64,000 bases of DNA from Cupriavidus pauculus (GCF_022179805.1 NZ_BPUO01000004.1:186001-250000); one strand, 5' to 3'; positions 1 to 9,041 are shown, counted from the first letter of the stretch. The notes: generated by a model not told the origin, from the sequence alone. A program made the numbers and translations.

Positions 1-1046
1 TGCTGTAACGCCTGGCGATATTCCTGTGCCGGCTTCTCGCCGCCGCGCAACGCGATCTCGGCTTCGCCACGGATGGCCGTGGTTGGCGTGCGCAGCTCGT
101 GGCCCAGGTCCGCGAACAGTTGGCGACGGCGCTGGTCGATGTGCTGGAGCGTTTCGTGCGCGGAACTCAGTTCGGCCGTGCGGGCCTGCACAGCTTCTTC
201 CAGGCGCCGGCGCGCGGCATCGGCATCGCTGCGGTGCTGTTGCAGTTCGGCGGCCATGGCGTTGAAGCCTTCGGCCACATGCTCGAACTCGTCGCCCGAG
301 CGGATCGGCATGCGGTAGTCCAGCGCACCGGCCCGCAGCGCCCCGACGCCTTCCAGCAATTGGTCCAGCGGCCGCTTGAGCCGGCGCCCGAGGTGCCAGG
401 CCAGCACGATGGCGGCCAGCAGCGTCACGGCCGCCATGGCGAACGCCTGGGCGCGCACGCGGTCTAGCCCGCGCTCTGTAGCCGCGCGTGCCACCGGTAC
501 GGCTGCGCGCTGGCGATTGATCGCGCCATAGAGCAGCTCACGCAGATCGCGGCCGCGTGCCTTGTCGAAAACGTCGTTGAGTTCGTCCCACACCCCCGCG
601 AAGTCCGCATCGCGTGGCAGTGGCTGCAGGGCCAGCAGCCGGTTCTCGACGGCGACGATGTTGTCGCCAAGCAGTTCCGTCATGCTGGCCAGTCCGTTGA
701 CATCGAACGGAACAGGCACGCCGTCACGCGCGGTGATCTGGCTCCAGAGTTCGATGTCGCGCTGCGCCAGCTGTTGCAGCTTTGCGGCGCCCTGCTTCAT
801 GTTCGCCAGCACGCGGTCACGCACCTCGGGCGACGCATCGGCATCCATCAGCCGCTGCGACGCCCACACGCGCAGCCGCTGCTTATTGGCGGAAAGGTCC
901 AGCAGTTCGGACAGGATGTCGCTGGCCAACCGGCTATGCTGCGCATAGTCGTTGACACGATTGGCGCCCAGGTAGACGAAGCCGGCCTGCACGCAGACCA
1001 GCGCAACCAGCAGGGCAAAAGCCAGAGAAAGGCGAAAGCGGAACAT
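1..1046 (-). CDS. Sensor histidine kinase, N-terminal part (runs off the window)
   Basis: Two-component sensor kinase of the inner membrane, truncated by the left window edge. The ATG at 1046 opens on a transmembrane helix (about residues 5-28). A periplasmic or linker region follows to about residue 195, then a second membrane helix (about 200-222) and a HAMP-like segment. A HisKA H-box, LGHELRTP, places the phospho-accepting histidine near residue 316. The ATPase domain must lie to the left, outside the window. The cognate response regulator is not visible, so the stimulus cannot be inferred. A hairpin with arms CCGGAAGG/CCTTCCGG (1089-1124) separates it from the fumarase gene. The family call is secure; the function is unknown. 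Confidence 0.85.
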   Translation of the reverse strand, partial: MFRFRLSLAFALLVALVCVQAGFVYLGANRVNDYAQHSRLASDILSELLDLSANKQRLRVWASQRLMDADASPEVRDRVLANMKQGAAKLQQLAQRDIELWSQITARDGVPVPFDVNGLASMTELLGDNIVAVENRLLALQPLPRDADFAGVWDELNDVFDKARGRDLRELLYGAINRQRAAVPVARAATERGLDRVRAQAFAMAAVTLLAAIVLAWHLGRRLKRPLDQLLEGVGALRAGALDYRMPIRSGDEFEHVAEGFNAMAAELQQHRSDADAARRRLEEAVQARTAELSSAHETLQHIDQRRRQLFADLGHELRTPTTAIRGEAEIALRGGEKPAQEYRQALQ

Positions 1047-1131
1047 GGCGGAATCGAGAGTCGCGCGCGGCCAGGGTTGTGCATAGACCCGGAAGGCCGC
1101 GCCCCGTTCCGTATCGCCTTCCGGCGCGGGG

Positions 1132-2535
1132 TCAGACTTCCTTCGTCATCGCCTTGAAGTCGATCCACTGATCGAACTGTTCATTTGTTACGTGACCTGA
1201 ATCAATGGCGGCTTCGCGTAGCGACAGGTTTTTCTTGACCGCCAGCTTGGCGATCTCGGCGGCCTTGTCATAGCCGATATGCGGATTCAGCGCGGTCACC
1301 GACATCAGCGAGCGTTCCAGCAATTCCTGGATGCGGGCACGATCCGGTTCCACGCCTTCCACCATATGCTCGGCGAAGCTTGCTGCAGCATCGGCCAGCA
1401 GCGTCACTGATTGCAAGAGACTGTAGACGATCACCGGCTTGTATGCATTGAGCTCCAGCGTGCCCAGGCTATTGGCCAGCGTGACCGTGGTGTGATTGCC
1501 GATCACGCGGCAACAGACCATCGCCAACGCTTCAGCCTGCGTCGGATTGACCTTGCCGGGCATGATCGACGACCCCGGTTCGTTGGCCGGCAACTGCAGC
1601 TCGGCAAAGCCGGCGCGCGGGCCGGAGCCCAGCAGCATGAAATCGCGTGCGATCTTCAGGAACGACGACGCCGTGGTGTTGAGCGCGCCCGACAGATCGG
1701 CCAGCGCATCGTGCGCGGCCTGCAGCGCGTAGCGGTTTGCGGCGGGTTCGAACGGCAGGCCGGTATAGGCGGCCAGTGCGCGGGCGAAGGCCGAGGCAAA
1801 GCCCTGCGGGGCGTTCAGCCCGGTGCCCACGGCGGTGCCACCCTGCGCCACCGGCATCGCGCGCAGCATGGCTTGCTGCAGGCGCGACTGGGCATCGGAC
1901 ACCTGCGTCATGTATCCGGAAAATTCCTGGCCCAGCGTCAGCGGCACGGCATCCTGCAGATGGGTGCGGCCGACTTTCACGATGTCGGAGAACGCTTCCA
2001 CCTTCTTTGCGAAGGTCTGTTGCAGTTTCTCTAGCGACGGCAGTAGTGTCTGCTGGATGGCGCGGGTAGCGGCGATATGCATCGCCGTGGGGAAGCTGTC
2101 GTTCGACGACTGGCTGGCGTTGACGTGGTCGTTCGGGTGCACCGGCTTCTTGCTGCCCACTTCGCCGCCAAGCATCTGGATCGCGCGGTTGGAAATGACC
2201 TCGTTGAGGTTCATGTTGGTCTGCGTGCCGGAGCCCGTCTGCCAGACCGACAGCGGAAACTCGGCCGGCCACTTGCCGGCGATGACTTCCTCGGCGGCTT
2301 TTTCGATGGCGTCGGCCACTTCGGGCTTGAGCACGCCCAGTTCACGGTTGGCGCGTGCGGCGCACAGCTTCAATACCGCGAACGCCTCGATCAGCGCGGG
2401 CGGCATCTTCTCGCTGCCGATGCGGAAATTCTGACGCGACCTTTCGGTCTGCGCACCCCAGAGATGGTCGGCGGGGACGGCAACGTCGCCCAGGCTGTCT
2501 TTCTCGATACGGGTGGCGGTGGACTTCTCGGACAT
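1132..2535 (-). CDS. fumC: Fumarate hydratase class II
   Basis: Cytosolic, iron-independent fumarase that interconverts fumarate and L-malate in the TCA cycle. At 467 aa it has the normal family length. Superfamily signatures are present in order: SSNDSFP at about 143-149, the catalytic-histidine loop GRTHLQDA around residue 190, and the mobile loop GSSIMPGKVN at 321-330. Asn-Lys-Asn contacts expected of FumC rather than aspartase are conserved by eye. A second class II fumarase sits at 36077-37477 in a transport/lyase operon, so this stand-alone copy is probably the housekeeping enzyme. That division of labour is inference. Confidence 0.96.
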   Translation of the reverse strand: MSEKSTATRIEKDSLGDVAVPADHLWGAQTERSRQNFRIGSEKMPPALIEAFAVLKLCAARANRELGVLKPEVADAIEKAAEEVIAGKWPAEFPLSVWQTGSGTQTNMNLNEVISNRAIQMLGGEVGSKKPVHPNDHVNASQSSNDSFPTAMHIAATRAIQQTLLPSLEKLQQTFAKKVEAFSDIVKVGRTHLQDAVPLTLGQEFSGYMTQVSDAQSRLQQAMLRAMPVAQGGTAVGTGLNAPQGFASAFARALAAYTGLPFEPAANRYALQAAHDALADLSGALNTTASSFLKIARDFMLLGSGPRAGFAELQLPANEPGSSIMPGKVNPTQAEALAMVCCRVIGNHTTVTLANSLGTLELNAYKPVIVYSLLQSVTLLADAAASFAEHMVEGVEPDRARIQELLERSLMSVTALNPHIGYDKAAEIAKLAVKKNLSLREAAIDSGHVTNEQFDQWIDFKAMTKEV

Positions 2536-2731
2536 GGGACGGGCTCCTTCAGGAAAGAGGTCACAGCGGGAATCTGAGAGGGACCTAAAGGATAGCCGCC
2601 CGGTGGCATATGCGCCGCATAGCCCTGCCGCCGGCGCGTGCTTGTGCGTGGACCGGCGGTGGTTGCCTGGCAGGGCCTGCGGCGCGAGCCGCGTGGTGAG
2701 CGCGCCGTTACGCGATCACGCAATCACGCGG

Positions 2732-3082
2732 TCAGGCGGTCATCTTGAGGCACATCTCCATGCAGGCCGTGCACGCCTTGGCGCATTCCTGGCAGTGCCA
2801 GTGGTCGTGCCGCTCGCATTCTTCCTTGCACCACTTGCATACTTCGGCGCAGTCCTCGCAGACCAGCGGCGCGAATTCGCTGTTGCGCAGCATGTACGAC
2901 GCCGCCAGGTTGGCGATGCCCGCGCAGTCCATGTCGAGTGCGATGCAGCGCGCCATCTTGCGGGTGTCCTGTTCTTCCAGGCACGCGGCGGCGCACTTCA
3001 GTGCAGCGGCGGCGGCGGCATTGCACGCGGCGATACAGTCGGCGTAGCGCTTGAAGTTTTCCTGCACGTTGGGTCGAATCAT
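2732..3082 (-). CDS. Four-helix-bundle copper-storage-like protein (DUF326/Csp3 type)
   Basis: Small (116 aa) cysteine-rich protein with 16 Cys, mostly spaced as CxxxC and CxxC on predicted helices. This is the pattern of copper storage proteins, which line a four-helix bundle with thiolates to hold many Cu(I) ions. No signal peptide is seen, which matches the cytosolic Csp3 branch. The frame is open upstream to 3115. The start at 3082 is preferred because a consensus AGGAGG (complement of 3089-3094) lies 6 nt ahead of it. No copper exporter or CueR-type regulator is adjacent. Metal binding is inferred from family and cysteine pattern. Confidence 0.82.
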   Translation of the reverse strand: MIRPNVQENFKRYADCIAACNAAAAAALKCAAACLEEQDTRKMARCIALDMDCAGIANLAASYMLRNSEFAPLVCEDCAEVCKWCKEECERHDHWHCQECAKACTACMEMCLKMTA

Positions 3083-3322
3083 CGGTGTCCTCCTAGGGGG
3101 ATAAGTGGTAGGCAACCGTTATCCACAATAGCAGGCATGTGGCGACTATGCCGGGTCACTGGGGCGTGCGCCGCTTTCACGGGCGTGCCGCCGGACTGTT
3201 CTACAATGGCCGCCTCTGCCAAGTTCTCTGCTGACTGCCGTGCTGCCATGCAAATTGCGTGATGGCCGGCGAAGCGCACAGAAGGCGGCAGTTCACGACT
3301 CAGGCAGTGAAAGGACAGCATC

Positions 3323-3694
3323 ATGGGTGAGGCAAAACGGCGGGGTACGCCCGAGGAACGGGCGCAGCAGGCACAAGCACGCGTCGACGCGCTACGGCCC
3401 GCGCAGCTGGTCTGTGGATCATGCAAGACGGCATTCACCAATTTCGACGCCATCCCGGCGCCGGGGCTGCATGGCATCGATGCCGTATTCGGCGGCCAGT
3501 GCCCGAATTGCGGCAATGACGTGGTGGTGTTCAGGGGCGAATCGAAGGCCGTGGCCGAAGCGATGCTGGCCTACGAGCGGATGATGGGCGAGAACGCCAA
3601 GCTGGGTTACCAGTCGGCCGACGGGCGCCATGTGCCGTTCGACGCCGACGCGCCCCAGGCGTCGGACGCTTCCGACGAATCTACGAAACACTGA
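3323..3694 (+). CDS. Small zinc-ribbon-like protein of unknown function
   Basis: Protein of 123 aa opening with MGEAKRRG, an N-terminus seen on several small proteobacterial proteins of unknown role. Two CxxC pairs (C31/C34 and C60/C63) suggest a single zinc ribbon. The C-terminal 30 residues are acidic and low in complexity. It converges with the diguanylate cyclase at 3739, leaving a 44-bp gap. No catalytic motif is apparent. The coding call rests on codon usage, an intact frame and the ordered cysteine pairs. Confidence 0.7.
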   Translation: MGEAKRRGTPEERAQQAQARVDALRPAQLVCGSCKTAFTNFDAIPAPGLHGIDAVFGGQCPNCGNDVVVFRGESKAVAEAMLAYERMMGENAKLGYQSADGRHVPFDADAPQASDASDESTKH

Positions 3695-3738
3695 GCACCA
3701 AGCACTGACCCACTCTCCACCGCACCCGGCGGCGGCTT

Positions 3739-5739
3739 TCAGCGCCGAAAGTCGTCGCTGGCCAGCGTCAGCAACTCCGCCGGGCCGATCTCGTACCGCC
3801 CACGGCCCAGTGCCTTGGCGCGATACAGCAGCACATCGGCCATCCGCATCAGCGCCTCTTCGCTGAGCGGCGCGCCCTGGTACAGGGCCACCCCGATGCT
3901 GACGTCCACATCGGTCGTCACGCCGTCGAAATAGAACTGCCTCCCCACCGATTCCAGGATGGCTTCGGCCACTCGCCGGGCCGCAGTTGGCGTATCGATA
4001 TCCGCCAGGATGACCGCGAATTCATCGCCGCCCAGCCGGGCCACGTGATCCTGCTTGCGTACGCAGCGACGCAGCCGCAGCGCGAAAGACTGAAGCAGCA
4101 GGTCGCCGGTGGCATGGCCATGGGTGTCGTTGACGGCCTTGAAGCGGTCCATGTCCAGATACAGCAACGCCATCAGACGATTCTCGCTGCGGACCAGCGC
4201 CATGGCGTCGCGCAGGTGCGCCTCGAACGCGCCGCGATTCTGCAACTGGGTCAGGTGATCGGTCTGCGACAGATGCGCCAGGCGCTGTGTCTCCAGCTTG
4301 CGCTGCGTAATGTCCTCCACGTGGATGTGTACACCTACCACCTGCTTGCCGTCCTCGCTCCATTCGGGACGATAGGTGGTTTCCATCCAGTGAGGGTGCG
4401 GATGCGCGAACTCGCCCTCGAAGCTGATCACGCTGCCGGCCCGCGCCCGCTGCAGATGGGGCTGGGCGCGCAGGTAGCGTTCCTCGCCTATCAGCTCGCG
4501 CACGGTCATGCCGCGAATCCGATCCACCGGCAAGCCGAACGCGCGCTCGTAGGCCGCGTTGTTGAAAACGTAGCGCTCGTCGTTGTCGATGAAGGCCAGC
4601 AGCACGGGCAGGGTATCGGTCACCGCGCGCAGCCGGCGTTCGCTGCGGGCGAGCTGTTGGCCGCGCTGGCGCACGTCGCGCATCAGGCGGGTGAACGCGC
4701 GCGTGACATCGCCGATCTCGTCGCGCTGGGGTTGCGGCAGCCGTTCAAAGGCATCCACGTCGCTGGCACTGTCGCGCACCACCTGGTGCAGGCGGGACAG
4801 CGGCATGAGAAGGCGACGCAGGGCCAGCCAGATCAGCAGTGCCACCACGGCCAGCACGATGCCGGACATCATCAGGAAGCGCCGCTGCATCTGGCGCAGC
4901 GGCGCATAGGCCTCCCGTGCAGGCAGCACGGCCACCAGTTCCCATCCCGTGGTGGCCATGATCCGGCGAGCGATGACGGGCCGCGTCGGGGTCAGGAATT
5001 CAAGAGGCGCGGTGCGGTCGTCGACGCCGCAGGTATTGCCGGTGATCGGGGCCGGCCGGTTGGCCTGGGCAGGGTCCGGATGCTGGATGTACACTGGCGC
5101 CGCGCCGGCCGACACCAGGCAATAGAAGCCCGTGATGCCCAGCCGGCTATGGCCGATTTCCACCAGGAAGTTGGAATGCGCAAGGTTCAGCCAGCCCGCG
5201 ACCAGGCCCATGAATTCGCCCGATGGCGACAGGATGGGCACCGCGAGCAGTACGCCCATCGAACCATCGGTCCGTGCCCGCAGCGGCGCGGCCACCACGA
5301 AGTTGTGGGTACGCACGGCCTCGCGGAAGTAGGCACGGTCGCTGATGTCGGCCGGCGCGCCGCCGTTCATGGTCAGCAGGCTGCCGCGGGCGTCCGCTAC
5401 CAGGATGGAATCGAACGCTTCGGGCGTAGGCACCGAGCGCGTCACTACATCCTTCATGCGGCTGCGCAACGTGTCGCGGGACAAGCTCGGCGCCGCTGCC
5501 AGCGCCCCGCTCAGTTGCGGCGCCAGGTGCGTCAGCATGACGATGCGGTCTTGCATCGCCGTGTCGAGCTGGTCCACGGACAGCTTGACGATGGACTCCT
5601 GCTGGTTCTGCAGCACGTCTTCCAGGTCGCCCTGGGCGTAGTAGAGCGATCCCAGCACGATGCCGGTGCCCAGCACGGCGGCAAGCACCGTGGTGATCAG
5701 CGCAATGCGCGCCTTGAGCGATGGCAGTAATCGAGGCAT
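3739..5739 (-). CDS. Membrane-bound diguanylate cyclase (sensor-HAMP-PAS-GGDEF)
   Basis: Makes cyclic di-GMP from two GTP. Domains in order, counting from ATG 5739 (666 aa): TM helix 9-33; extracytoplasmic Cache-like sensor about 40-280; second TM about 288-311; HAMP to about 363; PAS about 370-480; GGDEF domain to the end. The catalytic signature is an intact GGDEF (570-574). An RxxD inhibitory site, RKQD, lies exactly five residues upstream of it, so product feedback inhibition is expected. The frame continues to 5859, but the extra 40 residues are not membrane-like. No EAL domain is present. The sensed ligand is unknown. Confidence 0.92.
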   Translation of the reverse strand: MPRLLPSLKARIALITTVLAAVLGTGIVLGSLYYAQGDLEDVLQNQQESIVKLSVDQLDTAMQDRIVMLTHLAPQLSGALAAAPSLSRDTLRSRMKDVVTRSVPTPEAFDSILVADARGSLLTMNGGAPADISDRAYFREAVRTHNFVVAAPLRARTDGSMGVLLAVPILSPSGEFMGLVAGWLNLAHSNFLVEIGHSRLGITGFYCLVSAGAAPVYIQHPDPAQANRPAPITGNTCGVDDRTAPLEFLTPTRPVIARRIMATTGWELVAVLPAREAYAPLRQMQRRFLMMSGIVLAVVALLIWLALRRLLMPLSRLHQVVRDSASDVDAFERLPQPQRDEIGDVTRAFTRLMRDVRQRGQQLARSERRLRAVTDTLPVLLAFIDNDERYVFNNAAYERAFGLPVDRIRGMTVRELIGEERYLRAQPHLQRARAGSVISFEGEFAHPHPHWMETTYRPEWSEDGKQVVGVHIHVEDITQRKLETQRLAHLSQTDHLTQLQNRGAFEAHLRDAMALVRSENRLMALLYLDMDRFKAVNDTHGHATGDLLLQSFALRLRRCVRKQDHVARLGGDEFAVILADIDTPTAARRVAEAILESVGRQFYFDGVTTDVDVSIGVALYQGAPLSEEALMRMADVLLYRAKALGRGRYEIGPAELLTLASDDFRR

Positions 5740-5950
5740 GTGTTCCGGGGCGATACGGGCGCGCGGCGTGTGGCAACTGACCGCCTTGGGTGTGGCGTTG
5801 CTGACGGGCGCGAAGGTACGACTAGGCGTGAGAAAGGTATCACGGCACACCCGTTCCAATCAGCCCGGACTTTCCGGGTTGACAGCCTCGGGTTGACGGC
5901 CACGGGTGCACGGAGTCGCTGCCAGGCGGCACGCAGAAACGGGTACGCTC

Positions 5951-5995
5951 CGGCCAAAATAAAACCCGGCTGACGCCAGGGCGGCAGCCGGGTTT
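5951..5995 (-). terminator. Intrinsic terminator of the PadR-like gene
   Basis: On the minus strand an 11-bp stem (AAACCCGGCTG with CAGCCGGGTTT, 5962-5972 and 5985-5995) is followed by TTTTATTTT. It lies just below the stop codon at 6013. Confidence 0.8.
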
Positions 5996-6012
5996 CGCGG
6001 GAGCGGGGGCGC

Positions 6013-6342
6013 TCAGGTATTCGAGGTGACGGCCATGGGTTCTTCCGCACCGGTCGGATTGTGCAGCCGCCGGTACAGGTCGTCGATGCGGGAGCGGCTG
6101 CTTGCCAGCTCCTCGCGGCCCTGCTCGGTGAGCAGATAAACGCGTCCGATGCCGTCACGCAGGACGCTTTCCAGATAGCCTTCCATCTGCAGCGCGCGCA
6201 GCAAAGGTCGTACGGTGCCGATGTCTACCTGGAATCCGTATTCCATGAGCATTTCTGCAAGCATGGCCACGGTGGCGGGCACCTCCATGGCGAATTGCAT
6301 GACGTAGACGCGGGCTAGCAAGCCGAGGAACTGTCGTTTCAT
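6013..6342 (-). CDS. PadR-like winged-helix transcriptional regulator
   Basis: Short (109 aa) DNA-binding protein. A winged helix-turn-helix spans roughly residues 20-75; the stretch TVRPLLRALQMEGYLES is the typical PadR recognition-helix and wing entry. The wing is followed by YLLTEQGREEL and a short C-terminal helix. The open frame reaches 6417, but the start at 6342 (MKRQFLGLLARVYVM) matches the family N-terminus. No neighbouring efflux or phenolic-acid gene identifies a target. The gene has its own terminator at 5951-5995, and another terminator (6456-6489) lies about 115 bp upstream in its leader. Confidence 0.72.
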   Translation of the reverse strand: MKRQFLGLLARVYVMQFAMEVPATVAMLAEMLMEYGFQVDIGTVRPLLRALQMEGYLESVLRDGIGRVYLLTEQGREELASSRSRIDDLYRRLHNPTGAEEPMAVTSNT

Positions 6343-6455
6343 GTGGCAGGCAACGCAAAACCAGGGGTGGCGGTTGACGCAAGAATGCAACGTGCACGAA
6401 GCGCCCCATCCCTGCAACGCTCCGCAGTCGCTACGATACGTGATTTACGACGCCA

Positions 6456-6489
6456 GAAAAAAAAGAAGCCGCCAGTTGCCTGGCGGCTT
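6456..6489 (-). terminator. Strong intrinsic terminator with no assigned gene
   Basis: Minus-strand stem AAGCCGCCAG/CTGGCGGCTT with a four-base loop (6466-6489) is followed by TTCTTTTTTTT. No protein gene ends just upstream of it. It either ends an unannotated minus-strand RNA or attenuates the PadR-like gene at 6342. Confidence 0.8.
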
Positions 6490-6800
6490 GTCGGGAATGC
6501 GTCGGAGGGGTCAATTAACTCTGGCGCAGGGCAGATTTTAATAGAACTGAATACGCCATGTCACGCCCTGTGGTAGTGCCCCCTACCTCGGGGGGGTGAT
6601 TCCGAAAGCCATTCGAAAGCGATATTGCGGCGAAAACGCAACAAAGGTGAATTTTGCCCCGCTTTTGGGCGTGAAATAGGTCTTTTTCTGCATATCGATG
6701 TCGCGCAAACGGCGGCAATCCGCGCCGGCCGCATGTCCGCTTACAGCCAGCCAGCAAGCCGGATTTGGGCTGAAATAGGCGTCATGGGCCATGAGGAACA
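6490..6800 (-). ncRNA. Candidate small RNA locus (low confidence)
   Basis: Proposed only because a strong terminator closes a minus-strand interval that contains no good gene and carries a duplicated 16-17-base motif 100 bases apart. The 5' end cannot be placed. An alternative is a long structured leader for the PadR-like gene. Confidence 0.25.
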
Positions 6801-6887
6801 ACGCCTGAATTCCATGAACCGCTGTACCCGTAGCATTACCGCAACGGTTTGACGTATTCAAACCGGATCATTGCCTCAACCACACCA

Positions 6888-7799
6888 ATGAAGCCCTCCG
6901 ACCTGTTCCGCCTCCTGCTGCTCGCCGCCATCTGGGGAGCCAGTTTCCTCTTCATCCGGATCGCCGCCCCCGTGCTGGGTCCGTTTCCGACGGCATTCTT
7001 CCGTGTGCTGGTGGGCGCCGTGACGCTGGTGGCCTGCCTGCCAATGCTGGGCGTGAAATGGGATATGAAAGGGAAATGGCCCGCCGTCGTCATGCTCGGC
7101 ATCATCAATTCGGGCATTCCGTTCGTGATGTATTCGGTTGCCGCGCTATGGCTGCCGGCTGGCTACTCGGCCATCTTCAACGCCATGACGCCGCTGATGG
7201 GCGTGGTGATCGGGTCACTGTTCTTTGCCGAAAAGCTCACGCGCGCCAAGGCGGCGGGGGTGCTGATGGGTTTGGCGGGCGTGGCGGTGCTGACGCGCAC
7301 CGGGCCGGTGGTGTTCTCGCACGACGTCTTGCTGGGTGCGTTGGCCTGTCTGGTGGCCACGTCGTGCTATGGGCTGGCGGGTTTCCTGACGCGCCGCTGG
7401 ATTACCGCGAAGGGCGGGCTCGATGCCCGGCTGGTGGCGGGCGGCAGCCTGATCGGTGCGGCGCTGTTCCTGTTCCCGTTCAGCGTGGTGGCCTTGCTGC
7501 GCGAAAACACGTTGCCGGCGGCGGGGATGGGGGTTTGGGCCAGCATGCTCGGCCTGGGCATGTTCTGCACGGCCATCGCCTACGTGCTGTATTTCAAGCT
7601 GATCGCCAACCTGGGGCCGGTCCGGTCGCTGACCGTGACCTTCCTGATTCCGCCGTTCGGCATCGTCTGGGGCTGGATGTTCCTGGGCGAAACGCTGTCG
7701 TGGGCGCATGCCGCCGGGATGCTGCTGATCGGCGTGGCCGTCTGGCTGGTACTGCGCCCGGCCACGCCGGCACCTGCGCCGGCCGTGGCCCGGTCATGA
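6888..7799 (+). CDS. EamA/DMT-superfamily transporter
   Basis: Inner-membrane protein of 303 aa with about ten hydrophobic helices in two EamA repeats, the architecture of drug/metabolite exporters such as RhaT/YdcZ relatives. The first helix carries LLLAAIWGASFLFIRIA, a typical EamA opening. The ATG at 6888 is preferred over an in-frame TTG at 6849 because the protein then starts immediately before helix 1. The substrate cannot be read from sequence. It converges with the small secreted-protein gene at 7810. A second DMT exporter lies at 37474-38367. Confidence 0.88.
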   Translation: MKPSDLFRLLLLAAIWGASFLFIRIAAPVLGPFPTAFFRVLVGAVTLVACLPMLGVKWDMKGKWPAVVMLGIINSGIPFVMYSVAALWLPAGYSAIFNAMTPLMGVVIGSLFFAEKLTRAKAAGVLMGLAGVAVLTRTGPVVFSHDVLLGALACLVATSCYGLAGFLTRRWITAKGGLDARLVAGGSLIGAALFLFPFSVVALLRENTLPAAGMGVWASMLGLGMFCTAIAYVLYFKLIANLGPVRSLTVTFLIPPFGIVWGWMFLGETLSWAHAAGMLLIGVAVWLVLRPATPAPAPAVARS

Positions 7800-7809
7800 C
7801 GGAAGGCGA

Positions 7810-8208
7810 TCAGCGGCGATAGTAGCCGCGGTCGTAGCCATGGTCATAGCCGCGGTCGTGCTGGTGCCAGGCGTGATATTCGCGACGGTCGTACCAGCGG
7901 TGGCCATCCCAGTAGCGTTCGCCGTGCCAGCCAATGACAACGGCCGGCACGGGGGCGATCACCACCGGCGGGGCCGGGCGGTACACCACGGGCGGCGGGG
8001 GCGGCGGCGCCACATAAACCGGGCGGGGCTGGACGTAGACAGGCGGGGGTGCGGCGTAGACCGGAGCCGGGGCGACGTAGACCGGTGCTGGCGCAACAGG
8101 CACGCCCAGGTTCACGTCGACGTCGACGCGCGCCATGGCGGCGGTGGAAGTGGCCAGCGCGGCGGCGCCGGCAAGGAAAAGAGAAACGGACAGGAGGCGC
8201 TTGTTCAT
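7810..8208 (-). CDS. Secreted proline/valine-rich small protein
   Basis: Polypeptide of 132 aa with a signal peptide (about residues 1-26, cleavage near AMARV). A repetitive Pro-Val-Tyr-Ala stretch follows (units such as PVYVAP), then a tail rich in His, Tyr and Arg (YWDGHRWYDRREY). Similar YXXGHW-type proteins are common in Burkholderiaceae envelopes and have no defined function. The start at 8208 is chosen because a signal peptide begins there; an in-frame ATG at 8220 adds four residues. A similar but unrelated secreted protein is at 30531. Confidence 0.72.
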   Translation of the reverse strand: MNKRLLSVSLFLAGAAALATSTAAMARVDVDVNLGVPVAPAPVYVAPAPVYAAPPPVYVQPRPVYVAPPPPPPVVYRPAPPVVIAPVPAVVIGWHGERYWDGHRWYDRREYHAWHQHDRGYDHGYDRGYYRR

Positions 8209-8315
8209 CGTAATCACCATGGGTGGGGTGCTATGACTCCACTTTACCCATCTGGCGTATTACGGTTTGCACGCCTTTGTAACGGCACTTGGCGTTTGTG
8301 TAAGAAACGTCCGAG

Positions 8316-8783
8316 TTACTTGTGGACCACTCCCGTGGCGGTTTCCACGTTAGCCTGCTGACAGGCTGGGCACAGGCCATAGAGCACCAGCATGTGCTCG
8401 CGCAGCACGAAATCGTTCTGTGCCGCCACCTGCCGCTGACGTTGCTCGATGCCTTCGTCGCTGAATTCCTCAACCAGTCCGCAGCTCACGCAGATCAGGT
8501 GGTCGTGGTGGCCGCCCTCGTTAAGTTCGAAGACGGCATGGTCGGCTTCGAAGCTGTGGCGCAGCAGGATATTGGCCTGCACGAGCTGGTTCAGTACGCG
8601 ATAGACGGTGGACAGGCCCGCATCGACGTCGAGTTCGAGCAGTTGCCGGTAGACATCCTCCGCGCTCAGGTGCCGACGATTGCTGTTGCGAAACGCTTCC
8701 AGCACGTGCATGCGTGGCGAGGTGGCTTTCAGGCCAGCGCGCTTGAGAGGTACGGCATCGGCGTTCACGGTCGACGTAGTCAT
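8316..8783 (-). CDS. Fur-family metal-responsive regulator
   Basis: Cytosolic metal-sensing repressor of 155 aa. The N-terminal winged helix contains GLKATSPRMHVLEAF and recognition helix GLSTVYRVLNQL (57-68). The dimerisation domain has HHDH (92-95) and two structural-zinc CxxC pairs (C98/C101 and C138/C141). These features fit Fur better than Zur or PerR. The frame runs upstream to 9092, but family alignment places the start at 8783. It is divergent from a dioxygenase gene whose promoter region holds a Fur-box-like sequence (9233-9251). Whether this is the main Fur or a paralogue cannot be decided here. Confidence 0.88.
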   Translation of the reverse strand: MTTSTVNADAVPLKRAGLKATSPRMHVLEAFRNSNRRHLSAEDVYRQLLELDVDAGLSTVYRVLNQLVQANILLRHSFEADHAVFELNEGGHHDHLICVSCGLVEEFSDEGIEQRQRQVAAQNDFVLREHMLVLYGLCPACQQANVETATGVVHK

Positions 8784-9006
8784 GCGGCAGCTCGCGCCCA
8801 TCGAGGGGCGCACGGTTAATACTCCAGTTGGAGGATCCACGGCGGAAGGCCCGGTCCGGCGCCCTGTGGCCGGCGTGCCTTCCACCGGAACTTGGCGGAA
8901 GCAGGCGGATGCGTCTGATCGACCATGGTGCATCGGTCCGGACGGCGCGCTGTGCCTGCACGGCGCGCGGAATAAAAAGGTGGCCTGGCTTGCTGCAGGA
9001 TGACGC

Positions 9007-9041
9007 GATCGGGAAAACGGGGTCTGGATGTTTTCCCGATC
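9007..9041. repeat. Perfect 12-bp inverted repeat
   Basis: GATCGGGAAAAC (9007-9018), an 11-base spacer, then GTTTTCCCGATC (9030-9041). No U-run follows, so it is either an operator or a structured RNA element rather than a standard terminator. Confidence 0.75.

Larger units (their letters stand above)
6343..6887. other. 545-bp gap without a convincing protein gene
   Basis: Short frames occur on both strands, but none has family character or a good ribosome binding site. The gap holds a minus-strand terminator (6456-6489), a C5/G5 inverted repeat around 6580-6596, and two near-identical direct repeats (TTTGGGCGTGAAATAGG at 6664-6680 and TTTGGGCTGAAATAGG at 6764-6779). It may encode a small RNA on the minus strand. 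Confidence 0.5.

Noticed and set aside
4045..5730. Plus-strand frame of 561 codons
   Set aside because: Antisense shadow of the diguanylate cyclase; low-complexity composition.
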